DNA of 64,000 nucleotides from Vespertiliibacter pulmonis (GTDB taxonomy: Bacteria > Pseudomonadota > Gammaproteobacteria > Enterobacterales > Pasteurellaceae), in the NCBI RefSeq assembly GCF_013377275.1, contig NZ_CP016615.1:620001-684000 (forward strand), given 5' to 3'. Both the position numbers and the translations under genes were made by a program. The number at the start of each line of letters is the position of its first letter. Position 1 is the stretch's first letter. Positions 27,335 to 36,224 of the stretch are shown here, one piece after another. Under the pieces are notes generated by a model that was not told where the DNA came from, made no database searches, and saw only the letters and a list, made by a program, of their open reading frames with translations.

Positions 27335-27394
27335 TTTTGTTAAAATATGTAAATGTTTTAAACACTCACCACCTTAATTCATTTCAATATTATA

Positions 27395-28318
27395 TTAATA
27401 TCTCGCCCCAATTCGCTGGATATGTTGGTTTGTTGCTATTGTTGCGGCAAGCCAACTGAGAAAAATGCTTAACACAACGATCAATAATATTTCACTGAAA
27501 TTAAAGCCGTGCAATTCAAATTGTACCGTAAACATATCGGCAACATATCGGACAACCCCCGTAAAATAGCTGATTGTCATTAGGCTAAATAAAATAGCAA
27601 GTACACTACCTAAAAAGCCGTAAATCATTCCTTTATAAATAAATGGACGAGAAATAAAATAATTCGTTGCCCCAAGCAGTTGCATTACATCAATCGATAT
27701 TCTGCTATTGGATACATCAGATCGGACGCTGTTACCAATCACTAAAAAAACAGCAATGAACATCAGTATGGTACAAGTTACCGCAATACGAGCAATAAGC
27801 TGGCTTAACGCAGTAAGTTTTTCAATCCAACCATTATCTAAACGCACTTCTTGTACACCTTTAATACGCTGTAAACCATCACGCAATGCCATCATATTTT
27901 CAGGTGACGTGAACATTTTTTTAGGCTTCAATACCACCACTGCTGGTAGAGGATTATCATCTAAAATATCTAACGCATCACCAAATCTTGACCAAGAACG
28001 AAACTCTTCCAAGCTCTGCTGACGAGAAATATAGTTTAAACTTTCTATTTTATCTGCTTCAAAATGGCGGATTGTTTCAACCAGTGGATTAACATCTCTT
28101 TCTGATAAATTTTTATGTAAATATACTGTGAGTTCTGGTTCAGGGTAAAAAGTTGTTACCGCTTGACTCGTATTTTTCCACAATAAATAACTTACCGTAG
28201 GGATTGTCAATGAAGTTGCAATCACCAAAATAGTTAGAAATGTTCCAAATTTACGTTGAGATAGATCTTGCCAAACAGAACGTAAAATATAGCGGGTTTG
28301 TATTGTCAAATTTCGCAT
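27395..28318 (-). CDS. ftsX: Cell division protein FtsX
   Basis: 307 residues with four membrane segments in the FtsX arrangement: a cytoplasmic N-terminus (LRSVWQDLSQRKFGTFLTIL), TM1, a periplasmic loop of about 120 residues that contacts amidase activators such as EnvC, then three C-terminal membrane segments with the conserved SNSRISIDVMQLLGATNYFI stretch. It forms the membrane part of the FtsEX ABC-like complex that activates septal peptidoglycan hydrolysis. ftsE ends 3 bp upstream. The RM gene follows it on the same strand. Confidence 0.95.
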   Translation of the reverse strand: MRNLTIQTRYILRSVWQDLSQRKFGTFLTILVIATSLTIPTVSYLLWKNTSQAVTTFYPEPELTVYLHKNLSERDVNPLVETIRHFEADKIESLNYISRQQSLEEFRSWSRFGDALDILDDNPLPAVVVLKPKKMFTSPENMMALRDGLQRIKGVQEVRLDNGWIEKLTALSQLIARIAVTCTILMFIAVFLVIGNSVRSDVSNSRISIDVMQLLGATNYFISRPFIYKGMIYGFLGSVLAILFSLMTISYFTGVVRYVADMFTVQFELHGFNFSEILLIVVLSIFLSWLAATIATNQHIQRIGARY

Positions 28319-28321
28319 TAC

Positions 28322-28978
28322 TTACTCCTTCAGATGACCTTCTTCCAAGACTAAGCAAGGTTTTGGACGTTGTACAATAATATTTGTATCGTGTGTAGCA
28401 ACTAACACAGTTGTTCCCGTTTCATTAAATTCCTCAAACAGACGGAAAATTTCAAACGAAAGTTTATCATCTAAATTTCCTGTTGGTTCATCTGCAAGTA
28501 GTAATTGAGGACGATGCACAATAGCTCGAGCAATATCAACTCGTTGTTGCTCTCCCCCAGAAAGGTGAAGCGGTAAGAAATTCAATTTATTTTGCAACCC
28601 TACTCTCTCTAACGCCAAACGAGCCTCTCGTTCTACAATTTCTTTTGGCTGCCCCATAATAATTAACGGCAACGCGACATTATCTAAAATTGAGCGATCT
28701 GTAAGTAAGCTATAATTTTGATGAACCATACCAATTTGACGGCGTAAAAATGGCAATTCGTGTTCTGCAAGCCGTGTTATGTCGTAGCCATTAAACATTA
28801 CCTGCCCGCCATTTGCACGCTCAATTCCCATAATCAATTTCAGCAATGTCGTTTTACCCGCACCTGAATGCCCTGTAATATACGCCATTTGTCCTTTGGG
28901 CAATTCAAAACTAATGCCTTGCAAAGCAGGTCTTCCACCGCCTTTATAGACTTTACTTACATTAGTAAACTTAATCAT
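28322..28978 (-). CDS. ftsE: Cell division ATP-binding protein FtsE
   Basis: 218 residues, an ABC ATPase. Walker A is GHSGAGKTTLL, the signature is LSGGEQQRVDIARA, and Walker B with catalytic Glu is LLLADEPTGN, followed by the H-loop ATHD. It powers FtsX at the divisome. The start codon overlaps the ftsY stop by 4 bp and ftsX begins 3 bp after its stop, so ftsYEX is one coupled operon as in E. coli. Confidence 0.97.
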   Translation of the reverse strand: MIKFTNVSKVYKGGGRPALQGISFELPKGQMAYITGHSGAGKTTLLKLIMGIERANGGQVMFNGYDITRLAEHELPFLRRQIGMVHQNYSLLTDRSILDNVALPLIIMGQPKEIVEREARLALERVGLQNKLNFLPLHLSGGEQQRVDIARAIVHRPQLLLADEPTGNLDDKLSFEIFRLFEEFNETGTTVLVATHDTNIIVQRPKPCLVLEEGHLKE

Positions 28979-30873
28979 TTTTCGTCCTCATGAGTAAATA
29001 ATGCCTCAATAAATTCATCTGCATTAAATGAACGTAAATCTTCGATTTTTTCACCGACCCCAATAAAACGAATAGGAATATTAAATTGATCTGCGATTGC
29101 AAAAATCACACCGCCTTTTGCTGTTCCATCTAGTTTAGTTAGCGTAATTCCTGTTAATCCAACCGCTTCATTAAATAATTTTGCTTGGCTGATCGCATTT
29201 TGCCCAGTCCCTGCGTCCAACGTCAACATAATTTCGTGTGGGGCTGTTTCATCGTATTTTTTCATTACTCGGACAATTTTTTTCAGCTCGTCCATTAAAT
29301 TATTTTTATTCTGCAAACGCCCAGCAGTATCTGCAATAAGCACATCAATTCCTTTCGCAGCAGCCGATTGCATTGCATCAAAAATAACAGACGCTGCATC
29401 AGACCCTGTTGTTTGGGCAACAACTGGGATCTGATTTCGCTCTCCCCAAACTTGTAGTTGCTCAACGGCAGCTGCACGGAATGTATCCCCCGCTGCCAAC
29501 ATCACCGACTTTCCTTCTGCTTGGAATTTACGAGCCAACTTACCAATAGTTGTCGTTTTACCCACGCCATTTACACCGACCATTAAAATCACATAGGGCT
29601 TTTTATCCTCTAACACTAGTGGTTGTGCTACAGGTTTTAACACATCGGCAAGCTCCAATTTTAATTGCTGATACAATAATTCCGCATCTCGTAGCTGTTG
29701 TTTAGTGGCGTGTTGAGTTAAATTATTGATAATTTTAGTCGTAGTTGGCATACCCAAATCAGCTACCAAAAGCTGTTCTTCCAATTCTTCAAAGAGCTCA
29801 TCATCAATTTTTTTACCTTTGAAGAAATTAAGAAATCCTGAGCCAATCTGCTGTTTAGTCTTAATTAAGCCTTTGATTAACCGATTAAAAAATCCCCCTT
29901 TACGCTCAGGCTTTTCTTGATAATCGTCCATATATTCAGCTTTTGACTGAACAACATCGGCACTGCTTTCTTTTTCAGCATTTTCTACTGTTTCTTCTAC
30001 ATTTTCTAAAACAGTTTCACTTTTGTCTGTAATATTTTCGTCCAACTCATCGACTTTCTGTTCAGTAAATTGCTCAACGGTTTCTTCGGCTTGCTGAACT
30101 TTTCCTACTGTTTCCTCAATAATTGGTTGAACAATCTGTTCAACGTCATTTTCTGCTATTTCTACCTTCTCCAAAACCGTTTCGGCTTTATCTCTAATAC
30201 TTTCAATCACCGCATCAGCTTTCTGTTCAACATTTTCAGGAAGATGTTCAATAGTTTCTTCAATTTGCTGAGCTTTTTCTACTGCTTGCTCAATAATTGG
30301 TTGAACAATCTGTTCAACGTCATTTTCTGCTGTTTCTACCTTCTCCAAAACCGTTTCAGCTTTATCTGTAATGCTTTCACTCACCACATCAGCTTTCTGT
30401 TCAACATTTTCAGGAAGATGTTCAATAGTTTCTTCAATTTGCTGAGCTTTTTCTACTGCTTGCTCAATAATTGGTTGAACGATATGTTCACCCTCACTTT
30501 TTACTGTTTCTAACTTATCTAGAACTATTTCGGTTTTATCTCTAACTTGCTCATTCAATGCATCAACTTTCTGTTCAGTATTTTCCGTAAGATGTTCAAT
30601 GATTTCTTCAGCTTGCTGAGCTTTTTCTACCGTTTGCTCAATAATTGGTTGAACAATCTGTTCAACGTCATTTTTTGCTGTTTCAACCTTCTCCAAAACC
30701 GTTTCGGCTTTATCTGTAATGCTTTCACTCACCGCATCAGCTTTCTGTTCAATATCAGAAATGCTAGTCTCTATATCGTGATGAGTTTCGTTAGTTTGAG
30801 TTTGTGTTGATTGTTCTGATTTTTTCCCGAAACCTAACCACGACCAAAAGCCTTTTTTCTTTTCTTGTGCCAT
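28975..30873 (-). CDS. ftsY: Signal recognition particle receptor FtsY, with repeat-rich N-terminus
   Basis: 632 residues from ATG 30873 (MAQEKKKGFWSWLGFGKK), preceded by GAGAG; an ATG ten codons upstream lacks a ribosome binding site. The C-terminal ~300 residues are the NG GTPase domain: GVNGVGKTTTIGKLARKF, DTFRAAAVEQL, DTAGRLQN and TKLDGTAKGG. The N-terminal acidic A domain, which binds membrane and translocon, contains about five copies of a 58-residue helical unit. This makes the protein longer than E. coli FtsY (497). It is first in the ftsYEX operon and divergent from rsmD. Confidence 0.95.
   Translation of the reverse strand: MAQEKKKGFWSWLGFGKKSEQSTQTQTNETHHDIETSISDIEQKADAVSESITDKAETVLEKVETAKNDVEQIVQPIIEQTVEKAQQAEEIIEHLTENTEQKVDALNEQVRDKTEIVLDKLETVKSEGEHIVQPIIEQAVEKAQQIEETIEHLPENVEQKADVVSESITDKAETVLEKVETAENDVEQIVQPIIEQAVEKAQQIEETIEHLPENVEQKADAVIESIRDKAETVLEKVEIAENDVEQIVQPIIEETVGKVQQAEETVEQFTEQKVDELDENITDKSETVLENVEETVENAEKESSADVVQSKAEYMDDYQEKPERKGGFFNRLIKGLIKTKQQIGSGFLNFFKGKKIDDELFEELEEQLLVADLGMPTTTKIINNLTQHATKQQLRDAELLYQQLKLELADVLKPVAQPLVLEDKKPYVILMVGVNGVGKTTTIGKLARKFQAEGKSVMLAAGDTFRAAAVEQLQVWGERNQIPVVAQTTGSDAASVIFDAMQSAAAKGIDVLIADTAGRLQNKNNLMDELKKIVRVMKKYDETAPHEIMLTLDAGTGQNAISQAKLFNEAVGLTGITLTKLDGTAKGGVIFAIADQFNIPIRFIGVGEKIEDLRSFNADEFIEALFTHEDEK
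29990..30750 (-). repeat. Tandem 58-residue (174-bp) repeats in the FtsY A domain
   Basis: EQK-initiated units start at residues 42, 100, 158, 216 and 271, with spacings 58, 58, 58 and 55. Each carries variants of ETVLEKVETA, DVEQIVQPIIEQ and EKAQQ(A/I)EET(I/V)EHL. Units 3 and 4 are almost identical in DNA, pointing to recent duplication or gene conversion. Confidence 0.85.
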
Positions 30874-30970
30874 TTTTATTCTCTCTATAAATAAAAAATC
30901 CATTTTGGATTAAAATGAACTAAACTGGCATTAGTTTAGCATTTTTTACACCTTATTTTGGCAAAAACGT

Positions 30971-31561
30971 ATGAAAAAAAATCGAAATTCTTACTCTCCA
31001 CAATCGACGGGAGAAGTGCGGATCATCGCAGGATTATGGCGTGGGCGAAAATTACCTGTTCTGAACGCTGAAGGGCTACGTCCAACGACTGATAGAGTGA
31101 AAGAAACTCTGTTTAATTGGTTAATGATGGATATCGCCAATGCTCGCTGTTTAGATTGCTTTGCAGGCAGTGGCTCACTCGGTATTGAAGCACTCTCTCG
31201 CCAAGCACAAGCGGTTGTTTTCCTTGAAAAATTTGCGAATGCTGCTCACCAACTGAAAAAGAATTTAACGGCATTAAAAACCACGAAGGGAAGCGTTATT
31301 CATACCGATAGCCTGTCATTCTTAGAGCAAAAAAATGTTAATACCCCTTTTGATATTGTGTTTATTGATCCCCCTTTTCATCAGAGACTAGTCCAGCCCG
31401 TTTTACATTCACTCACTAAAAATAATTGGCTCGCAGAAAAAGCGTTAATTTATGTTGAGACCGAAAAAAATCACCCTCCCCTTGAACTCCCTATAAACTG
31501 GCAGATTGTCAAAGAAAAAAATGCGGGGCAGGTCGTAAGTCGGTTAATTCGTTGTGACTAA
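30971..31561 (+). CDS. rsmD: 16S rRNA (guanine966-N2)-methyltransferase
   Basis: 196 residues. IIAGLWRGRKLPVL and GLRPTTDRVKETLFNWL form the N-terminal RNA-binding region. LDCFAGSGSLGIEALSR is the SAM site and FIDPPFHQRL the catalytic DPPF motif. RsmD methylates G966 in 16S rRNA. It is divergent from ftsY across 97 bp, the conserved enterobacterial order. The large inverted repeat holding CRP sites begins 11 bp past its stop and could also terminate it. Confidence 0.95.
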   Translation: MKKNRNSYSPQSTGEVRIIAGLWRGRKLPVLNAEGLRPTTDRVKETLFNWLMMDIANARCLDCFAGSGSLGIEALSRQAQAVVFLEKFANAAHQLKKNLTALKTTKGSVIHTDSLSFLEQKNVNTPFDIVFIDPPFHQRLVQPVLHSLTKNNWLAEKALIYVETEKNHPPLELPINWQIVKEKNAGQVVSRLIRCD

Positions 31562-31571
31562 TCGTTTAATT

Positions 31572-31633
31572 TTGTGAACAAGATCACATTTAAAAATGAT
31601 TTAATATAAAATTAAATGTGATCTTGTTCACAA
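31572..31633. promoter_or_regulatory. Two perfect CRP sites in a 22-bp inverted repeat upstream of mtlA
   Basis: TGTGAACAAGATCACA (31573-31588) and TGTGATCTTGTTCACA (31617-31632) each match TGTGA-N6-TCACA exactly. Both lie within 22-bp arms (31572-31593 and 31612-31633) that are perfect complements. Centres are 44 bp apart, about four helical turns. TAACTT at 31654-31659 would place the nearer site near -41.5. Confidence 0.85.
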
Positions 31634-31709
31634 TTTTTAGCTAAACATTTTTGTAACTTACGGAAGGAATGCTATTTTGCAGAGCGAAATTATTCCTTCT
31701 GAGGTGTGT

Positions 31710-33569
31710 ATGTCTTCAAATTTAAAAATTAGAGTTCAAAGTTTTGGACGCTTCTTATCAAATATGGTAATGCCCAACATTGGTGCATTTATTGCTTGGG
31801 GCTTTATTACCGCACTTTTTATTCCAACAGGCTGGTTGCCAAACGAAACCTTAGCCAAACTCGTTGGACCGATGATCACTTATTTACTTCCTCTCTTAAT
31901 TGGCTACAGCGGTGGACGTTTAGTAGGAGGTGATCGAGGTGCTGTTGTCGGTGCAATAACAACAATGGGAATTATTGTCGGCTCAGAAATTCCAATGTTT
32001 CTCGGTGCGATGATCGTCGGTCCATTAGGTGGCTGGGCAATTAAAACCTTCGATAATTGGGTTGAAGGCAAGGTAAAAAGCGGGTTCGAGATGTTAGTCA
32101 ATAACTTCTCTGCAGGTATCATTGGTATGCTACTTGCTCTTCTTTCTTTTAGTGTTATCGGTAATGTCGTTAGCCAAATTTCTGCACTACTAGCAAGCCT
32201 CGTAAATACGCTGGTTGAAACGAATTTATTACCACTGACGTCAATTATCGTAGAACCTGCAAAAATTCTATTTTTAAACAATGCGATTAATCACGGTATT
32301 TTCTCGCCATTAGGTATTCAACAATCGACCGAAATCGGTAAATCTGTCTTTTTCTTAATTGAGGCAAATCCAGGCCCTGGATTAGGTATTTTATTAGCCT
32401 ATATGTTTTTTGGTAAAGGCAGTGCAAAACAAAGCGCAGGCAGTGCTTCTATTATTCACTTCTTCGGGGGAATTCACGAAATTTATTTCCCTTATGTATT
32501 AATGAACCCACGTTTAATTATTGCAGTAATTGCAGGAGGAATGACGGGGGTCTTCACTAATACATTACTCGGCGGTGGGTTAATTTCCCCTGCTTCACCA
32601 GGATCAATTATTGCCGTTCTTGCTGTAACACCAAGTGGTGCACATTTAGCGGTGATTTTATCGGTTATTTTTTCTTGCGCTGTTACATTTTTAGTGGCAA
32701 GCGTGCTATTAAAAGCACAAAAAAATAACGTGTCATTAGAAAAAGCTCAATCACAAATTCATTCAATGAAATCAGCAAGTAAAGCAAGCATTTCAACGAA
32801 TAACACCATTAGTAAAATCTATGTTGCCTGCGATGCAGGTATGGGATCAAGTGCAATGGGAGCAAGTTTACTGCGTAAAAAAGTCGAAAATGCGGGATTA
32901 AATATTGCAGTCCAAAACATCGCAATCAATGATTTACCTCAAGATGCTCAATTAGTCATCACCCATCAAGATTTAACGGCTCGAGCAAATAAACAAGTTC
33001 CAGCTGCACAACATCTTTCTCTGAATAACTTTTTAGACGGAGCATTTTACGATAATTTAGTCGCAGACCTAGCTCAACAGCAAGGAAAACAAGCGGTCAG
33101 TTCTGAACCCAAATTAGCAATCTCTGCCGAACAAAATTCCCTATCTTTGAATAAGGAACAAGTATTTCTCAATCTTACGGCAAATTCCAAAGAACAAGCT
33201 ATTCAATTTGCAGGTGAACAATTAGTAAAATTAGGCTTTGCCTCTGAAAACTACATTCCTGCAATGTTTGAACGTGAGAAGCAGGTTTCTACCTATTTAG
33301 GCGAAGGCATTGCCGTACCACACGGTACATCTGAGGCGAAAGATCAAGTTATTAAAACAGGTATTGTTTTCTGCCAATATCAAGATGGCGTTCGCTTTAC
33401 AGATGAAGAAGACGGTATCGCTAAATTAGTCATCGGTATTGCTGCTCGTAACAATGAGCATCTACAAATTTTAAATGCCATTACCAATGCACTTGATGAT
33501 GAACAAACAATGGAAATCTTAATGACAACAAGCGATCCACAACAAGTGCTAGCTTTATTAACTAAATAA
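31710..33569 (+). CDS. mtlA: Mannitol-specific PTS transporter EIICBA
   Basis: 619 residues from ATG 31710 with GAGG 7 nt upstream; an upstream in-frame TTG at 31677 is less likely because the family starts at MSSNLKIRVQSFGRFLSNM. The EIIC membrane domain covers residues 1 to about 345 (GGIHEIYFPYVL motif). EIIB has phosphocysteine C374 in ACDAGMGSSAMG. EIIA has phosphohistidine H538 in AVPHGTSEAK. It imports mannitol as mannitol-1-phosphate using HPr-derived phosphate. It heads mtlADR, with CRP sites upstream, and is followed by a hairpin before mtlD. Confidence 0.97.
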   Translation: MSSNLKIRVQSFGRFLSNMVMPNIGAFIAWGFITALFIPTGWLPNETLAKLVGPMITYLLPLLIGYSGGRLVGGDRGAVVGAITTMGIIVGSEIPMFLGAMIVGPLGGWAIKTFDNWVEGKVKSGFEMLVNNFSAGIIGMLLALLSFSVIGNVVSQISALLASLVNTLVETNLLPLTSIIVEPAKILFLNNAINHGIFSPLGIQQSTEIGKSVFFLIEANPGPGLGILLAYMFFGKGSAKQSAGSASIIHFFGGIHEIYFPYVLMNPRLIIAVIAGGMTGVFTNTLLGGGLISPASPGSIIAVLAVTPSGAHLAVILSVIFSCAVTFLVASVLLKAQKNNVSLEKAQSQIHSMKSASKASISTNNTISKIYVACDAGMGSSAMGASLLRKKVENAGLNIAVQNIAINDLPQDAQLVITHQDLTARANKQVPAAQHLSLNNFLDGAFYDNLVADLAQQQGKQAVSSEPKLAISAEQNSLSLNKEQVFLNLTANSKEQAIQFAGEQLVKLGFASENYIPAMFEREKQVSTYLGEGIAVPHGTSEAKDQVIKTGIVFCQYQDGVRFTDEEDGIAKLVIGIAARNNEHLQILNAITNALDDEQTMEILMTTSDPQQVLALLTK

Positions 33570-33577
33570 AACTAGAT

Positions 33578-33604
33578 TCGGCACAACTCATTTGTGCCGA
33601 TTTA
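33578..33604 (+). terminator. Hairpin between mtlA and mtlD
   Basis: TCGGCACAA (33578-33586) and TTGTGCCGA (33592-33600) form a perfect 9-bp stem with a 5-nt loop, followed by TTTA. It may attenuate downstream expression or protect the mtlA 3' end. Confidence 0.6.
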
Positions 33605-33632
33605 TCACATTCAGTTTTTGTAGGAACAACAA

Positions 33633-34772
33633 ATGAACGTATTACATTTTGGCGCAGGCAATATTGGACGGGGCTTTATTGGGAAATTATTATCTGATTC
33701 AAACGCCCATGTTACCTTTGCTGATATTAACCAAATACAAATTGATCAAATCAATCAAAATAAGCAGTATGGAGTCAAAATCGTTGGCGATGAAACTCAG
33801 CTAGAGATAGTGAAAAATATTGATGCTATTCATTCACAAGACGAAACAGCCGTGATCGATAAAATTAAAAATGTTGATCTCATCACCACTGCGGTGGGCC
33901 CAAATGTTTTGACTATTCTCGCTCCATTGATTGCCAAAGGATTAGTGGCCCGAGTAAATTCAAGTAATGAGAAGCCACTGAACATTATTGCCTGTGAAAA
34001 TATGGTACAAGGCACGTCCTTTCTAAAAGCAAAAATTGCCGAACATCTAACCGCTTGTGAGCAACAAAAAATTGAGCAATTTGTTGGCTTTGTTGATTCT
34101 GCGGTTGATCGTATCGTGCCGCCTGTACAGCCAAACCCAAATGACCCGCTGGAAGTTACCGTAGAAGAATTCAGTGAGTGGATTGTGGATAAAACACAAT
34201 TTAAAGGCGATATTCCTTCCATTCAAGGAATGGAACTGACCGATAATTTAATGGCGTTTGTCGAACGCAAGCTCTTTACACTCAATACAGGGCATTTAAT
34301 TTCTGCCTACCTAGGTAAACAAGCTGGGGTAAAATGGATCAAAGACGCCATTGCAATAGATAAAATAAAACAAGCGGTCAAAGCAACAATGGAAGAAAGC
34401 GGTGCAGTACTCATTCAACGCTATGGCTTTGATCCTAAAGCACATTCCGCTTATATTGAGAAAATTCTCAAACGATTTGCTAATCCTTATTTAAATGATG
34501 ATGTAAATCGAGTTGGTCGTGAACCCATTCGTAAACTCAACCCAAACGACCGTTTAATTAAACCGCTTTTAGGAACACTAGAGTACCATTTACCTCATCA
34601 ACATTTAATTGACGGTGTAGTAATGGCTTTGCAATATCGCAATGAAGATGATCCACAAGCGGTTGAATTAGCGCAATTTATTGCGGATTATGGGGTTGAA
34701 AAAGCAATCACTCACTATACTAAATTGAGTGATAAAAAAATCATTGAGCAAATTGTTAATCATTATCAATAA
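33633..34772 (+). CDS. mtlD: Mannitol-1-phosphate 5-dehydrogenase
   Basis: 379 residues. The NAD-binding N-terminus is [13 protein letters not shown]. The catalytic Lys/Asn region is [19 protein letters not shown], typical of the polyol-specific long-chain dehydrogenases. It oxidises mannitol-1-phosphate to fructose-6-phosphate. Its TAA overlaps the mtlR ATG (TAATG), so mtlR translation is coupled. Perfect uptake cores fall inside the gene near 34367 and 34658. Confidence 0.97.
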   Translation: MNVLHFGAGNIGRGFIGKLLSDSNAHVTFADINQIQIDQINQNKQYGVKIVGDETQLEIVKNIDAIHSQDETAVIDKIKNVDLITTAVGPNVLTILAPLIAKGLVARVNSSNEKPLNIIACENMVQGTSFLKAKIAEHLTACEQQKIEQFVGFVDSAVDRIVPPVQPNPNDPLEVTVEEFSEWIVDKTQFKGDIPSIQGMELTDNLMAFVERKLFTLNTGHLISAYLGKQAGVKWIKDAIAIDKIKQAVKATMEESGAVLIQRYGFDPKAHSAYIEKILKRFANPYLNDDVNRVGREPIRKLNPNDRLIKPLLGTLEYHLPHQHLIDGVVMALQYRNEDDPQAVELAQFIADYGVEKAITHYTKLSDKKIIEQIVNHYQ

Positions 34773-35293
34773 TGCACCCATACGATGATTTTATTGAGAA
34801 ATTAAGCGAGAAAACTAGCCTAAATAGCTTTCTCGCTCTTTCTCTTGAAAAATTAAATCAGCAAGTAGAGCAACTTATTCAACGTGTTTTTCGTAAAACG
34901 GATTTTGCCCTTGCTTCTGTCGTTAATTCATTATTTGAACATCAAGGTCCGCTCTCTGACTTTACCGTTCAATTAAAATTACTACTTGGGCTAGGCGTTA
35001 TTTCAGATCAAATTTATGAAGATATAAATAGACTCTATGAAACACAACTTACGCTAACACATTGTTCTGATGAATTGGCTTTCAGTAATACGGTAGCCCT
35101 TGAGCTCAGTAAACAACTTCATTACGTTGATTACTCAACACTTAACACTTTATTTAAGCAATTGCCTACACTTTCGTCTGATTCAATGCTATTTCAAATC
35201 CAACAACATCGTCTTGAAAAAGCGGTTCGTTCAAGTTTCATTTTAGCGTTAACCAATATTCTAGAACAGCTAGACGTTGAAAGCCCGTTATAA
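34772..35293 (+). CDS. mtlR: Mannitol operon repressor MtlR
   Basis: 173 residues, all-helical, matching the MtlR family by length, position and pattern (ALASVVNSLFEHQGPLSDFTVQLKLLLGLGVIS, and a C-terminal RLEKAVRSSFILALTNIL). MtlR lowers expression of mtlADR in E. coli; the family has no classical helix-turn-helix and may not bind DNA directly. It is last in the operon and translationally coupled to mtlD. Confidence 0.92.
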   Translation: MHPYDDFIEKLSEKTSLNSFLALSLEKLNQQVEQLIQRVFRKTDFALASVVNSLFEHQGPLSDFTVQLKLLLGLGVISDQIYEDINRLYETQLTLTHCSDELAFSNTVALELSKQLHYVDYSTLNTLFKQLPTLSSDSMLFQIQQHRLEKAVRSSFILALTNILEQLDVESPL

Positions 35294-35330
35294 GAAATAA
35301 CATCATCAGATTAAACCTACTCATAAATTT

Positions 35331-35362
35331 TTCAATAATTGAAGTAAGTTTCCTTATATAAT
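35331..35362 (+). promoter_or_regulatory. Putative nagB promoter with palindrome
   Basis: TATAAT at 35357-35362 is a perfect -10, 46 bp before nagB. TTCAATAATTGAA at 35331-35343 is a 13-bp palindrome covering the -35 region and could be an operator; I cannot name the regulator. Ribosome binding site is CAGGAG at 35396-35401. Confidence 0.45.
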
Positions 35363-35408
35363 CACTAAAACGAAGTATTATTTCAAAATAGACCTCAGGA
35401 GATTCCCA

Positions 35409-36203
35409 ATGCGTTTAGTTCCTTTAGACAATGCCGATCAAGTCAGCCAATGGTCAGCTCGTTATATTGTTAATAAAATCAATCAATTTAAACCTACCGC
35501 TGAAAAACCATTTGTGCTTGGATTACCCACAGGTGGAACACCTTTATCAACCTATAAAACCTTAATTAAATACTATCAAGCAGGGGAAATTAGCTTTAAA
35601 CACGTTGTTACATTTAATATGGACGAATATGTCGGGCTACCACCGCACCACCCTGAAAGTTATCATCATTTTATGTATGAAAACTTTTTTAACCATATTG
35701 ATATCCAACCGCAAAATATCCATTTACTCAACGGAATGGCAAACGATCTTGCGATGGAATGTGAACGTTATGAGGCTAAAATCAAATCTTACGGCAAAAT
35801 TCATCTATTTATGGGGGGCGTTGGCGTTGATGGGCATATTGCTTTCAATGAACCCGCTTCATCGCTCAGTTCAAGAACTCGCCTAAAAACATTAACGGAA
35901 GATACTCGCATTGCCAATTCACGCTTTTTCAATAATGATCTCAATCAAGTACCTCAATCTGCACTGACTGTCGGCGTTGGTACAATACTTGATGCGGAAG
36001 AAGTGCTTATTTTAGTTACAGGGCATAATAAAGCCTTGGCTCTGCAAGCCTGTGTTGAAGACCCAATCAATCATCTATGGACAATCAGTGCGATGCAACT
36101 ACATCAACGGGCGATTATCGTTTGTGATGAACCAGCAACTCAAGAATTAAAAGTAAAAACCGTCAAATATTTCAAACAATTAGAACGAAATATTATTGCC
36201 TAA
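35409..36203 (+). CDS. nagB: Glucosamine-6-phosphate deaminase
   Basis: 264 residues, about the E. coli length. [14 protein letters not shown] binds the sugar phosphate. NMDEYVGL carries the catalytic Asp, and [18 protein letters not shown] holds the His-Glu pair of the ring-opening site. It converts glucosamine-6-phosphate to fructose-6-phosphate and ammonia. nagA follows in the same direction, so the pair handles N-acetylglucosamine-6-phosphate from GlcNAc or sialic acid. No nan genes are adjacent here. Confidence 0.97.
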   Translation: MRLVPLDNADQVSQWSARYIVNKINQFKPTAEKPFVLGLPTGGTPLSTYKTLIKYYQAGEISFKHVVTFNMDEYVGLPPHHPESYHHFMYENFFNHIDIQPQNIHLLNGMANDLAMECERYEAKIKSYGKIHLFMGGVGVDGHIAFNEPASSLSSRTRLKTLTEDTRIANSRFFNNDLNQVPQSALTVGVGTILDAEEVLILVTGHNKALALQACVEDPINHLWTISAMQLHQRAIIVCDEPATQELKVKTVKYFKQLERNIIA

Positions 36204-36224
36204 TCTTTTATGAAAGGAACAAAA

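Noticed and set aside
30070-30810. Two plus-strand open frames opposite the FtsY repeats
   Set aside because: They mirror the repetitive A domain; the translations are Phe/Leu/Asn-rich with no ribosome binding site, and FtsY is clearly the coding strand.
31677-31709. Upstream TTG start for mtlA
   Set aside because: The ATG at 31710 has a GAGG site and aligns with the known MtlA start.
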